NCBI GenBank assembly: GCA_015679605.1
Contig: JAAAVE010000808.1
Location: 1-13,270, forward strand
DNA length: 13,270 nt
Direction: 5' to 3'
From: Podila epigama
Lineage: Eukaryota; Mortierellomycota; Mortierellomycetes; Mortierellales; Mortierellaceae
Shown here: positions 1 through 8,580 of the stretch, one piece after another
Position numbering within the stretch: the stretch's first letter is position 1
Layout of the letters: the number at the start of each line of letters is the position of its first letter
The notes under the pieces: model-generated
Database searches by the model: none
Seen by the model: the letters and a program-made list of their open reading frames with translations, nothing else
Told to the model about the DNA's origin: nothing
Translations under genes and position numbers: made by a program

Positions 1-64
1 CAGTAACAATTTTGGAGAACGGGAATGACAAAACCTATTCTCGCAGTCCAAGTTGTGCATGACA

Positions 65-99
65 CAAAAAAAAAAAACAAAAACAAAAACAAAAACAAA
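65..99. repeat. poly-A run followed by (CAAAAA)n
   Basis: A 12-nt A run is followed by three full CAAAAA units and a partial fourth. This is a simple repeat of the kind scattered through the intergenic DNA here. No function is inferred. Confidence 0.9.
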
Positions 100-380
100 T
101 CAGATATGATATGAGAGGTACATTCATACATGCAGTCATGGATTTGCAGCATCCCTAACGCCCTTTGCTCTCACTCTTACCAGGTCCATCACAAAAGAGA
201 ATTGGGTTCTTGGTATAGGATTTTCCCGACCCGCAGACGAGACAGTCGGTCTGTTTGTTTGTATATTGATCGATGGACAAACGAATGACCAACAAAGAAC
301 AAAAAAAGGAGCGAGTTAGCAAAAAGACGTGAAAGATAGATAGATAGATGAATCGATGAATATCTCTTTTTTTTTGACCG

Positions 381-400
381 ATCTCCATACATCTCCATAC
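381..400 (+). repeat. 10-bp tandem duplication
   Basis: ATCTCCATAC occurs twice, directly adjacent. It is non-coding as far as can be seen. Confidence 0.9.
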
Positions 401-546
401 GCTCTGATGGACGAAATGGTTGGAGGGTGGGATCATTGGTTGGTCAGAAAAGAAAAAAGAAAAGAAAAAAAGAAAATAAGAAAGAAGCTGCCGGATAAAA
501 ACAAAACATGGCGTCCTTCTGCTCCTTTGTTAGGCACCCGCCCTTT

Positions 547-576
547 GCCCTTTGTCTCCTTGCCCTTTGTCTCCTT
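547..576 (+). repeat. 15-bp perfect tandem duplication
   Basis: The 15-mer GCCCTTTGTCTCCTT is present twice head to tail, flanked by decayed CCTTTG/CCTTGTC copies out to about 592. It is a pyrimidine-rich minisatellite. Confidence 0.9.
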
Positions 577-1100
577 GTCCTTGTCCCTTGTCCAGACAGT
601 CTAGTTTACATGGAGTGGCTATTTCACTTTGCATTTCAAGACAGTTTTTTTTTTTTGAATTCACATGATGAGTTACCTCGGCTGGAGTCGAATGAGGACT
701 TGATTCATTGCTGGACATTTTTTTGTGTGTGTTTTCCCTATTCCTTGTATATGTGAATAGGAATGTTTGTATATCTAGGGTAGCGCGAACACTTGTCCAA
801 CGGAAGGCTCAGGTACGCGATTTTTTTTTCCTTGCAAAGAGTTGCGTCTATTTGTGCTAAAGTCGAAAGAGAGAGAACAGATTGATTTTTTTTAGTTATT
901 CCTATGATAAATGGGTGAGTTTGGGCTACTGTTAACCCGAGGATATCGACTCTAGAGTTCACCTACAATTACAGAAAACCACAAAGAATAGAAAGAAAGA
1001 AAGAAAAACGATGTCGATCTCTTCTTTGCCAAAAGTGTTGAAAACAAAAACACAAAAAAAAGATGTGTGGGGAAGAAGAAAAAAAAAAAAAAAAAAAACA

Positions 1101-1160
1101 ATGTGGCCATGAAAAAGATGTGACCATTGATGTGACCCTTAAGTTGACCACATGTGGCCA
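1101..1160. repeat. cluster of TGTGRCC motifs with an E-box-centred palindrome
   Basis: Four direct copies of TGTG(G/A)CC start at 1102, 1120, 1131 and 1153. An inverted copy (TGACCACA) at 1145-1152 abuts the last direct one, giving the near-perfect palindrome TGACCACATGTGGCCA at 1145-1160 with a CACATGTG core. Spacing is irregular, so this looks more like a set of protein-binding half-sites than a slipped tandem repeat. No flanking gene is visible within about 1.5 kb, so the target gene is unknown. Confidence 0.5.
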
Positions 1161-2689
1161 TGTATGATTGTTTTGGCCAGTTACAGTGGGGTTGGCTTTT
1201 TTGTATCTTTTTTTTCAATGATGTACATGTTGTTTCGAGCGCAGACAACAAGGGAACACAAAAAGGAATGATGAGAAAGACAACAAAGATAGGTGGACGC
1301 CCTCAATTTATTCATTTTCCCACCAACATCAAAAACTTGACCACAATGTCACACGTATCCTGCTCTTTATTCAACTCAAAAACGCGTCTCATCTCGACCT
1401 CTTAATTTCAAAAAGCCTCCATTTAACAAATCTAGAGCTACCAAAGAACAAAGGAGTAAAACAAGGACATTTCACCCAGAGATATACATGCCTGCGGGAC
1501 GCATCTCACTCATCAAGAGTTTAAGAGCAAGCAGCTTTAAATAGGGATGGATACTCGTTCTTGTGTCCTTTTTTTCAACTCTGTGCTTTCAGATGGACAA
1601 TTATCAACTATCCAGACATATTTTTTTTTCTTGCTCTGAATGCTACTTGAAGCTGCATAGTGTGCGTGATTACTTTGTCTTACAGGCTTTGTCGGAAAAC
1701 ATGATACAAAAAAAACAGTGGCAAAATCAGTTCCCCAAGATTGGAAGAAGCACGGCATCAATCATTGACACCCACCTGTCAGTTTTGCCACTTTTGGTCC
1801 CTGACACATAGTCCTCTCCCATAAAACGACCCTGGATACTTGACACGTTTTATTTTATAACCACAAGAAAATTAGCGAGAATGCTGTCGCAAGACGTTGT
1901 TATGATATATATTTTTATGATATGAGTAGATGACGTAGAGGAACAATTATGAGGCAAAGAGTTCAATGAAGGCTGTTGGATATCAGTAGACAACACAACA
2001 GATGGGTTCTGTTGTATATGGAATGAACGCCTCAAAAGTAAGAACGCGAATATCTTTTTCAATTTGTGGATGAATGACGGAAAAGACTCTGACTCTTGAA
2101 TCATTGCGTGTTAGGACCAGATAGATAGAAATTACTGCGTTGTGTGTAATGTTTCATCCTGTGAGACGCGTTGATAATGCTGTTCAGCTTCAATAGAGCT
2201 ACAGCGCACCAACTGGACAAAATTATTCGCAAAAGTTCTTTTTGACACTTTGGGGCATCGAAACAAAACGAAGATTGCCTGAAATAGATGGCAGAACAAG
2301 AACAGACAGAAAAAAAAGTGGGAAGTGGGAAGTGGTCCTTCGGGGGCCCCTGAAATCCGGATTTGTTCTGGCCCTTCCGAGACAACCGAGACTGTCAAAA
2401 ATGTCAAAAATTTATGACATCATGTGGGGGGGAAAAAAAAGAGAGTTGCATGAATATATTCAAATTTATCAATTAGGTTCAACGTTCACGATGTGGATGC
2501 GCTGCGGGTGGATTGGGGTGGTGACTAAAATGACATTGGCAAACATGACAATGATGTCGATGTCCGCTGCTGCGGCTGTGTGTGTGTTGGTAATAGGATG
2601 GAGGTGGCCTTATTGTTTATGAGATCACTGGCGTCAGTCTTTTTTTTCCCTCGCGTCACTTGGTCACTCGTTGGGGGTCTCCCAACTTG

Positions 2690-2697
2690 TATAAAAG
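2690..2697 (+). promoter_or_regulatory. TATA box of the small gene at 2826
   Basis: TATAAAAG lies 129 bp before the start codon. It is followed by a pyrimidine-rich stretch (about 2703-2725) and then a long CA-rich, G-poor leader with no upstream ATG, ending in a good context (ACCATGG). A TATA box plus a C/A-rich leader is typical of strongly or inducibly expressed fungal genes. The transcription start is expected near 2720. Confidence 0.7.
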
Positions 2698-2825
2698 CAG
2701 CAAGTCTTTCTCTTTTTCCTCTTCATCACAACATCCAAACACACCAACGCAACTATCACAACCAACACTTGAACTTCACACCTCACATCAACATCCACAT
2801 ACACACCTACAACAAACTCACAACC

Positions 2826-3299
2826 ATGGACTGTTCAATCGAAAACAAGGTCAACCGCGCCCCAGCTGTCAAGGTTGGTGGAATGCGCGTCCCTGCCCCA
2901 GACCACTCTGTTCCCGTCGTACGCAAGTAAGTCTTGTAGCTTTGTCAAGTCTTTTATGACCATATCATGTGAATGTCCGAGTTTTTTCTTTGCTTTTCCT
3001 TATTTCACTCTATTGACACCTTCTCGTCCCGTCCTCTTGACAATAGGGAACATGTCCGCAAGGCAACCAACGAGGAAGAAACCAACAACGAGGATGAACG
3101 CGAGCTCGAAAAGTTGGAGCGTTTCGAATACGAGAAGCAAACCCGTATGGCTGAAGCAGAACGCCTTGCCCGCATGCATCAAAACCAGCCAAAAGTTGAA
3201 CCCAACAATACCTTTAGGCAAAAGGAGAACATCAGTGTCAGACAGCCCATCCTCCACAATCACATCAAGTCTGGCGCTGCCGCTGTCGGTCAGCACTAA
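2826..3299 (+). CDS. small charged protein of unknown function, two exons
   Basis: I do not recognise this protein. Exons are 2826-2926 and 3047-3299. The 120-nt intron (donor GTAAGT, acceptor CAATAG) splits a lysine codon, and the join gives VVRK followed by EHVRKATNEEE. The product is 117 aa. Residues about 1-30 are basic and proline-containing. Residues 35-80 are a highly charged stretch (EERELEKLERFEYEKQ-like) that should form a long helix or coiled coil. The tail (about 80-117) is rich in Q, N and H and looks disordered. There is no signal peptide, membrane segment or catalytic motif. The start is the first ATG after a TATA box and a G-poor leader, in ACCATGG context. The promoter architecture suggests high or regulated expression. 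The clean intron and the codon usage of both exons support a real gene; function is unknown. Confidence 0.8.
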
Positions 3300-3387
3300 G
3301 TAAAACGGAAATATTATGTTCTTTACTTTGCACACTTCCTCAAGCTTCTCTCTCGCGAGTATCCTAACCAAAACACATCTTTTGTAA

Positions 3388-3393
3388 AATAAA
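3388..3393 (+). terminator. possible poly(A) signal of the small gene
   Basis: AATAAA lies 89 nt after the stop codon at 3299, within an A-rich 3' region. It is the only canonical hexamer close downstream. Confidence 0.45.
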
Positions 3394-3480
3394 ACAAACA
3401 ACCCGCCTTGTACAAAAATGATTTCAAAAGAGTGTTCACCAAAATGTCACTTTTGCATTTGCTCCTCTTTATTCTGAGGT

Positions 3481-3493
3481 GTGGCTAAGCCAC
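3481..3493. repeat. 13-bp perfect palindrome upstream of CWC27
   Basis: GTGGCTAAGCCAC is a perfect inverted repeat (6-bp arms, 1-nt centre) about 120 bp upstream of the CWC27 start codon. It could be a transcription-factor site for CWC27, or part of the 3' end of the preceding gene. Confidence 0.4.
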
Positions 3494-3512
3494 ATGGATC
3501 TGACATGGTGTT

Positions 3513-3541
3513 CAAAGTTGCAAAGTTGCAAAGTTGCAAAG
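3513..3541 (+). repeat. 8-bp tandem repeat (CAAAGTTG)3.6 in the CWC27 upstream region
   Basis: Three exact CAAAGTTG units and a partial fourth (CAAAG) lie about 70 bp before the CWC27 start codon, in its 310-bp intergenic promoter or leader. No other promoter motif was identified in 3300-3609. Confidence 0.85.
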
Positions 3542-3609
3542 AATACGACTGTTGAGTAAAAAACCCTTTTCTTCTTGTTTACCCATTTGACATTGTTCTC
3601 TGTTGAAAA

Positions 3610-6093
3610 ATGTCCAGCATTTACGTGCTCGAGCCCCACACAAGGTAATGGCATCAAAACAGGCAGGAAACTTCATCTCATGACCGAAATTGAGGGCAAA
3701 ATAGTTATCTAACATTAGCCCGCATCCCTGTTGTCCGTGCATGTGATTTTTCCAGTGGCAAGGTCATTCTCCACACGACAGCTGGAGACATCTCCATTGA
3801 ACTCTGGTCAAAGGAGGCACCCAAGGCATGCCGCAACTTTATTCAGCTCTGCATGGAAGGATATTACAATTCGACCATTTTCCACCGTATTGTAGCAGGC
3901 TTTATTATTCAGGGAGGCGATCCAGAGGGAACTGGAGAAGGTGGAGAGGCAGCGATCAACAATGGAAAACCTTTTGCGGATGAATTTCATTCTCGACTTC
4001 GATTTGTGCGTCGCGGTCTTGTTGGTATGGCCAACTCGGGGCGGTCGAATGATAATCGATCCCAGTTCTTTATCACCCTTGATGCCACTCCAGAGCTTCA
4101 GGACAAGCATACACTTTTTGGCAAGGTGAGTGACAATCACTATATGGAATATGCATAAAGCAGTGTGGCACGCGTCAAAGAACTTGTGGTTATCTCTCTC
4201 CATGACACAAAACTCACACTCTCATGCACATACGGATGCGACACATTTACATGCATTTGGCGATAGATTGAAGGAGAGACCATCTTCAATGTGCTCAAGA
4301 TCGGAACTATGGAAGTGGACACGAACGAACGCCCATTGTACCCACCTATGATCAAAGAATGCACGATTGTGGTCAACCCATTTGACGATATTGTACCAAG
4401 GATCTCTCGTCAAGAACAGGAAGCTGCTAAACTTCGCGAACTGGAAGCGCAGAAGAAACCCGAAAAACAAAAAAAGATGAAAAAGTATGTTCAGAGGTCA
4501 TCATGTTTCCATCCGCTTATATTTTTTTTCCCCCTCCTTAGTTGGCTCGTTTTCTCTTCTTATTTTTTCTTTCATACCCTTTTTGCCGAGTGCTCATGTA
4601 TACTAAACATAAAGAGAAAACTCTTCTTTTCTCGTACTATTAGAAATGTCGCGTTACTTTCATTTGCCGATGATGCGCCTGAGGATGATGGTGTGGCCGA
4701 GAGTCAAGGAGCACCCAAGAAAAAAATGATGAGTAGTCATGACCTTTTGGATGAGGATCCAACTTTGAGCAAGGAAGTAGATGTCAGTCTCTTGGTAGAT
4801 CGAGATAGTCAGCCAAGGGTCTCTTCATCTTCAGAAAAGAAAAGTTCAAGAAAAGATGTCACATCCTCCAAGGACTCTGGAAAACGTAAAGCGAGCGACC
4901 ATGATGACGAAAACGAGCAGGAAGAGAGTTTCAATGACTTTGATCAAAGGATGCGGGATCAGGTTCGCGCCAAGCGCGATGCTCTCTCGAAAAAGTCAAA
5001 GAGTTCTAAAGAATCCAGCAAATCCAGCGATCCATCATATTCACCGTCTGTACAAGGAACTGATAACCAAGCTGTATCAACGGAAACACGTCCTTCGCAA
5101 GAGTCTTCTATGCCAGAGCAACCATTGTCGGCGCGAGAAAAGACTCGGCTCGAAATTCAAAAATTAGAAAAGGATATTCGACAGATGCACAACCGAAATT
5201 CAGAAGATGAAGACTCTGCCGAAAAGAAAAAGGAAAAGGGCGCAAAGGTCTCCTATCTGCAACTTGAGCGGGAACAGTACAAGACTAGGAAGGAGCTTTT
5301 GGGAAAAGGAAGTGGAGGACAAAAGAGTTCGAAACGCGGTAAATCGGATGCCAATGCAGAGAGGGAACGTGATCTGCTCAATAAGCTATCGCAGTTCCAG
5401 GCCAAGGTGTTTTCGATGGCCCGTGAACCTGAGCCGAATCCAGCGCCCAAGAAGAATTATGCGCCGCCATGTGAGATCCATGGAGTGCCTTCATGTGAGT
5501 CGTGTCAGGATACCTGGAGCAAGAAGCATCTCCGAAAACAGGGAGAAGAAGGGGAGGCTGGTGATGATAGCGGCGATGAAAAGCAAAAGAAGAAGGAAGA
5601 AGGTGGTGATGCTGATGATGGCGTGGATGAAGACGATGATGATGATAATGATATTGGCTGGATGCAACATAAACTTGTCTTTGAGCGGGATCTTAAGGGC
5701 AAGGAGGTGTCATTGTCGGCCAAGCGGGATGATGTAGACGATTATGTTGTGATTGATCCACTGAACAAGGCCCACGAAACCACGAAAGCGTTGGCCTTTG
5801 AACAAAAGAGGAATCAGGAGCGGCGGAGGAAGCAAGAGCAAGAACGTTTTGGCAAGGGCGATAAAGCGAGGCACAGTAGCGACCGCGATGGTCGAGATGG
5901 TCGTGATAGACGATATGATCGCGATAGTCGTGATAGAGATGGTCGTGGTCGTAACGATTGGAGCTCAGAAAGAGATTCGCGGTCGTCCAGAGGCAGAGGT
6001 AGGGATGATAGGCGTCCCTATGACAGACCACATTCCTCTTCATCCTCGTATTTTAGTCGACGAGACGATACAAGCAGTCATAGTAGACGTTGA
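3610..6093 (+). CDS. CWC27: spliceosome-associated cyclophilin CWC27
   Basis: Exons are 3610-3644, 3756-4125, 4267-4484 and 4644-6093, giving a 690-aa protein. It is the cyclophilin-type subunit of the activated spliceosome, acting in the nucleus with its partner CWC22. The N-terminus MSSIYVLEP runs into the cyclophilin fold (about 12-175): TTAGDISIELWSKEAPKACR, FHRIVAGFIIQGGD, MAN, SQFFITL and KHTLFGK. R56, F61, Q64 and H130 match the active-site set. The usual active-site tryptophan is E125, the hallmark of CWC27, which is known to lack isomerase activity. NVALLSF (209-215) and SSHDLL are the conserved linker motifs. A charged coiled-coil region follows, then a C/H cluster (484-495), an acidic run, GWM-H-L-FE (546-555), a DP-N motif, and an R/D/S-rich tail (about 620-690) that makes it longer than human CWC27 (472 aa). 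Intron 3 is 159 nt and has no stop in frame. The introns were set by codon joins and homology. Confidence 0.96.
4485..4643 (+). other. stop-free 159-nt third intron of CWC27
   Basis: The donor is GTATGT and the acceptor ends TATTAG. Length is exactly 53 codons and the host frame stays open through it. It is called an intron because joining the flanks gives KK-NVALLSF, matching the family, while the inserted translation is a hydrophobic, F/L-rich, pyrimidine-driven sequence with no place in CWC27. Confidence 0.9.
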
Positions 6094-6410
6094 TGAATGG
6101 ATGTCCTTTTCCCACAGAAGAAATCAACTACTCTTGGTCAATCGGCATTTTTGGAATTAAAGCAAGCAACACAATGTAGAGTGAAGCAAATGGAGCACTT
6201 TTTTTTGGTTTCTATATTTTTCTTCTGTCACAAAGACTGAGAAAATATAATACGTGTAGTCATCCATTCATTCACTCATTCATGTGGATATGCGGACGAC
6301 TCGGGTCAACTTTTTTCAAAATGTTTAATGCCGTTGTATATTTGTCTTCTTTTTCCTCATATGCCCATGATTCCATTGCCCTTGTGATTAAACAAAAACG
6401 TATCCTTGAT
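6094..6410. other. intergenic region between convergent CWC27 and mL49
   Basis: This 317-bp stretch separates the two stop codons and must hold both 3' UTRs. A CATTCATTCACTCATTCATG-like short repeat lies at about 6262-6282. I see no canonical AATAAA for either gene and no further gene. Confidence 0.6.
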
Positions 6411-7545
6411 TTAAAAACCCTTGGCAGTGAGCCATTGGCGGACATCATCCATGACCAAGCCTTTGAGGATAACTTGGTTACTACGCTCATTCACACGGAC
6501 CTCAGCTCCAGGGTAGGTTGTCAGAATATCAGTCTTGAGGGCCTGAAAGAATATGGAAGCAATTAAAAAAAAAGATTGTTTGAGTTAATGGAGTGCACAA
6601 ACGTTCATGCGAGTCAAAAAAAAAAAAAAAACATATAGGAAAGAAACAGGACATACTGTGGCGTTTCCTTGGATCTTGCGGATGACAGTCAAGGAGCGAG
6701 TACCAGCGTTCTTGTATTCAGAGTAAACAGGAAGCTGTCCTGCCTTTGTGCGCTCAACAAAATATGCGGTTGGCAGGGCAGGTTTAGAAGAGGCGGATGT
6801 TGCTGCTGATATGAAGAGTAAAGAGCGTGAGGTCAAAGCGGATAAAAAAAAAAGAAGAAAAAAGAGTTGGTAGCATTAGTTCACATGGACTCGGAACAAT
6901 GCCAATGGTGACTGGGATGCTCAAAGAGGGGGGGGAAAGAGAATCCTTTTTTCTTCTTATGGTCCATGATCCAAATGTCCATCTTGTCTTTGTTTTTACT
7001 CCTCAAGTCCTCCTCCTGAGATCCTGCCTGATTCCTTTGTCCGATCCTTGTAAAAAAAAAAAACTATCGACAAAACTTCTTTCATGAAGGACTTTATCCT
7101 TTTTTTTGTATTCTGTTGGTTCTCGTGAAAAAAAGTCGGTTGTTAGTCGAGTCCTGTTCTTTTTTTTTTTGTATTTGACACCAACGACAGCTTTTCTCTC
7201 GTCCTATATTTTCCGCGTGCCTTCAAAGTTCCTTTAGTGCTATTATCCGGTTCCAGATAAAAGTGACAAAACGTTTGCATGGGAATTCTCCTGTTCCTGC
7301 AAAAAGTAAAACAACAAAGCAGTATCCTGGTAAGAGGCTCCTCTGTTCATTGGCTATAGCGTTCATTCACGCCAACGGTTCAACCATGAATCCAACAGGA
7401 GATTGCGATTGAATGAAAAATAGTTTCGAGCTGAGAGAGAGAGTAGGAAGAAAGGTTTGTTGGAGACGGTACCATTGAGAGAACATGCTGATGTTGTGAA
7501 GCTCCGGGCGATGCGGGTGGCAAGGGTCTTTGTTGAGGCAAACAT
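6411..7545 (-). CDS. mitochondrial large ribosomal subunit protein mL49 (Img2 family)
   Basis: Read on the minus strand, the exons are 7473-7545, 6657-6805 and 6411-6542, giving 117 aa. This is a protein of the mitochondrial 54S/39S large ribosomal subunit, called MRPL49 in animals and IMG2 in yeast. Residues 1-24 (MFASTKTLATRIARSFTTSA...) form a typical matrix presequence: no acidic residues, with R, S and T spaced for an amphipathic helix. The family core follows: LPTAYFVERTKAGQLPVYSE, then G-TRSLTVIRKIQGN, and the C-terminal GAEVRVNERSNQVILKG and VRQWLTAKGF ending at the stop. Intron 2 is a normal 114 nt (GTATGT to TTTCAG). Intron 1 is unusually long at 667 nt (donor GTACCG, acceptor ATATCAG). 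A CAG one codon later gives an acceptor alternative that removes one alanine. The start was chosen for its presequence; the second exon has no ATG upstream of the core. Length fits small fungal homologues. Confidence 0.94.
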
Positions 7546-8580
7546 GATTTTTGTGTATGAATGTGTTTTAGAAAGGAAATGCGCATGAAAACAAGAAAAA
7601 GGTGATCTCCGAATAAAAAGAAAGAGCGTTGAAGGGGACTGCTTTTTTAGGGTAGTGTGTGTGTGTTTACTTGAAGGGGACAATGCGCTTGTTTTGTCCA
7701 ATATGTAGCCTCCCTCCCTAGTTTGGTGCAACCATTGTTGGTGTGTAACTCGCGTGTGCAAATGGACCTTGGCTTTAGTGCTTGTCATAGGAAACATTAT
7801 TATCAGAGGTATAGGAAGATTGGCGTATTTTGGAGATGATTGAGGAAGAGGATGGTAACTGAGTGCTAATCTCTACTTTAAGACCATAATTTGTGGCGTT
7901 GTTGACATTCACCCATTCTTTTTGTTCCTGAATAAGCCACATGGGTCGAAGATTGTAAATTGCTGTGCTCTTCACCCATTCAACTTTTTTTTATTATTTT
8001 TTTGCACAAAAAGGGTCCAAAGGGAGGAAATCCGCACGCGACTCGCGTTAAGCGAGAATAATCTCGGTCTTCTATTCAAAGCCGTTAAGCGACATTTGGT
8101 TCTCCTTACTCTGCACGACGATGTAAGTAGTACGCTACTCTTTTTTTTTTTTTTGTGAATGCTCTTGATACATACCAATGTTTGGAAAAGTGGGTGAACA
8201 AGGCAATTGCTCCTATTAAGAATGGATGGAATGGTTGAAAGGGAGGGTACAGTCACCTGATAGTCGGATAGAAACCAACTTTTCCCCTCCTAAATGGAGC
8301 TGTTCAACAAGAAAGCAAACATCAGAAGATCCAAATGGCTGTGGCATGGTGGTATATGCGAATGCATGGTGTACACTACTATTTTTTGTGGAGTGGGAAA
8401 GTTTTTTTTTTTTTTTGCAGATGATTGAGTTGTCCCTGGATTGAGTTTTTTGTGTTACCCCACAAAAACAGAAACGTGACTTGAACAGAATGGTTGTTTG
8501 AATAAAAACTTTCTTTACCCCATGGTTTTTTCCATTCTTTTCATCAACCAAGAAAACATATTCAACCCCCCTTTTTTCAC
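7546..8580. promoter_or_regulatory. divergent intergenic region between mL49 and the hydrolase
   Basis: About 1 kb separates the two divergent start codons and should contain both promoters. It holds T runs at 8140-8154 and 8402-8416, the latter ending in TTTTTGCAG, which could be the 3' end of an intron in the hydrolase 5' UTR. A (TG)n stretch lies at about 7653-7668, in the mL49 leader. No TATA box or gene can be assigned with confidence. Confidence 0.5.

Larger units (their letters stand above)
1..2689. other. gene-free, repeat-rich intergenic DNA
   Basis: I looked for exons on both strands and found none I can support. The open frames here are short and low in complexity. Several rely on non-ATG starts, and none shows a recognisable domain or clean splice junctions. 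The stretch is rich in A/T homopolymers (an 18-20 nt A run ends near 1098) and short tandem duplications, and it carries a cluster of TGTGRCC motifs (1101-1160). A distal promoter region for the gene at 2826 is expected at its right end. A non-coding RNA or a gene made of very small exons cannot be excluded, because the Ras gene in this same window shows that tiny exons occur in this genome. Confidence 0.6.

Noticed and set aside
664-670. ATGATGA as a C box of a box C/D snoRNA (also at 1266-1272)
   Set aside because: No CTGA D box or terminal stem at a suitable distance was found.
1535-1543. TATTTAAAG as a TATA box on the minus strand
   Set aside because: No gene is visible downstream of it on that strand, and A/T-rich DNA makes chance matches common.
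1850-2407. Overlapping minus-strand open frames
   Set aside because: Composition looks random, there are no family motifs and no splice sites joining them into a plausible protein.
2242-2622. Open frame of 126 codons on the plus strand
   Set aside because: It begins with TTG, has no recognisable domain, and runs into promoter-like DNA of the following gene.
4291-6093. A single uninterrupted 600-codon gene
   Set aside because: The frame contains the stop-free intron 4485-4643, starts at GTG, and lacks the cyclophilin exons upstream that complete CWC27.
6585-6836. mL49 beginning at an open frame just before its second exon
   Set aside because: The frame opens with TTG, not ATG, and the sequence before 6805 is a pyrimidine-rich acceptor region. 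The presequence exon at 7473-7545 joins in phase.
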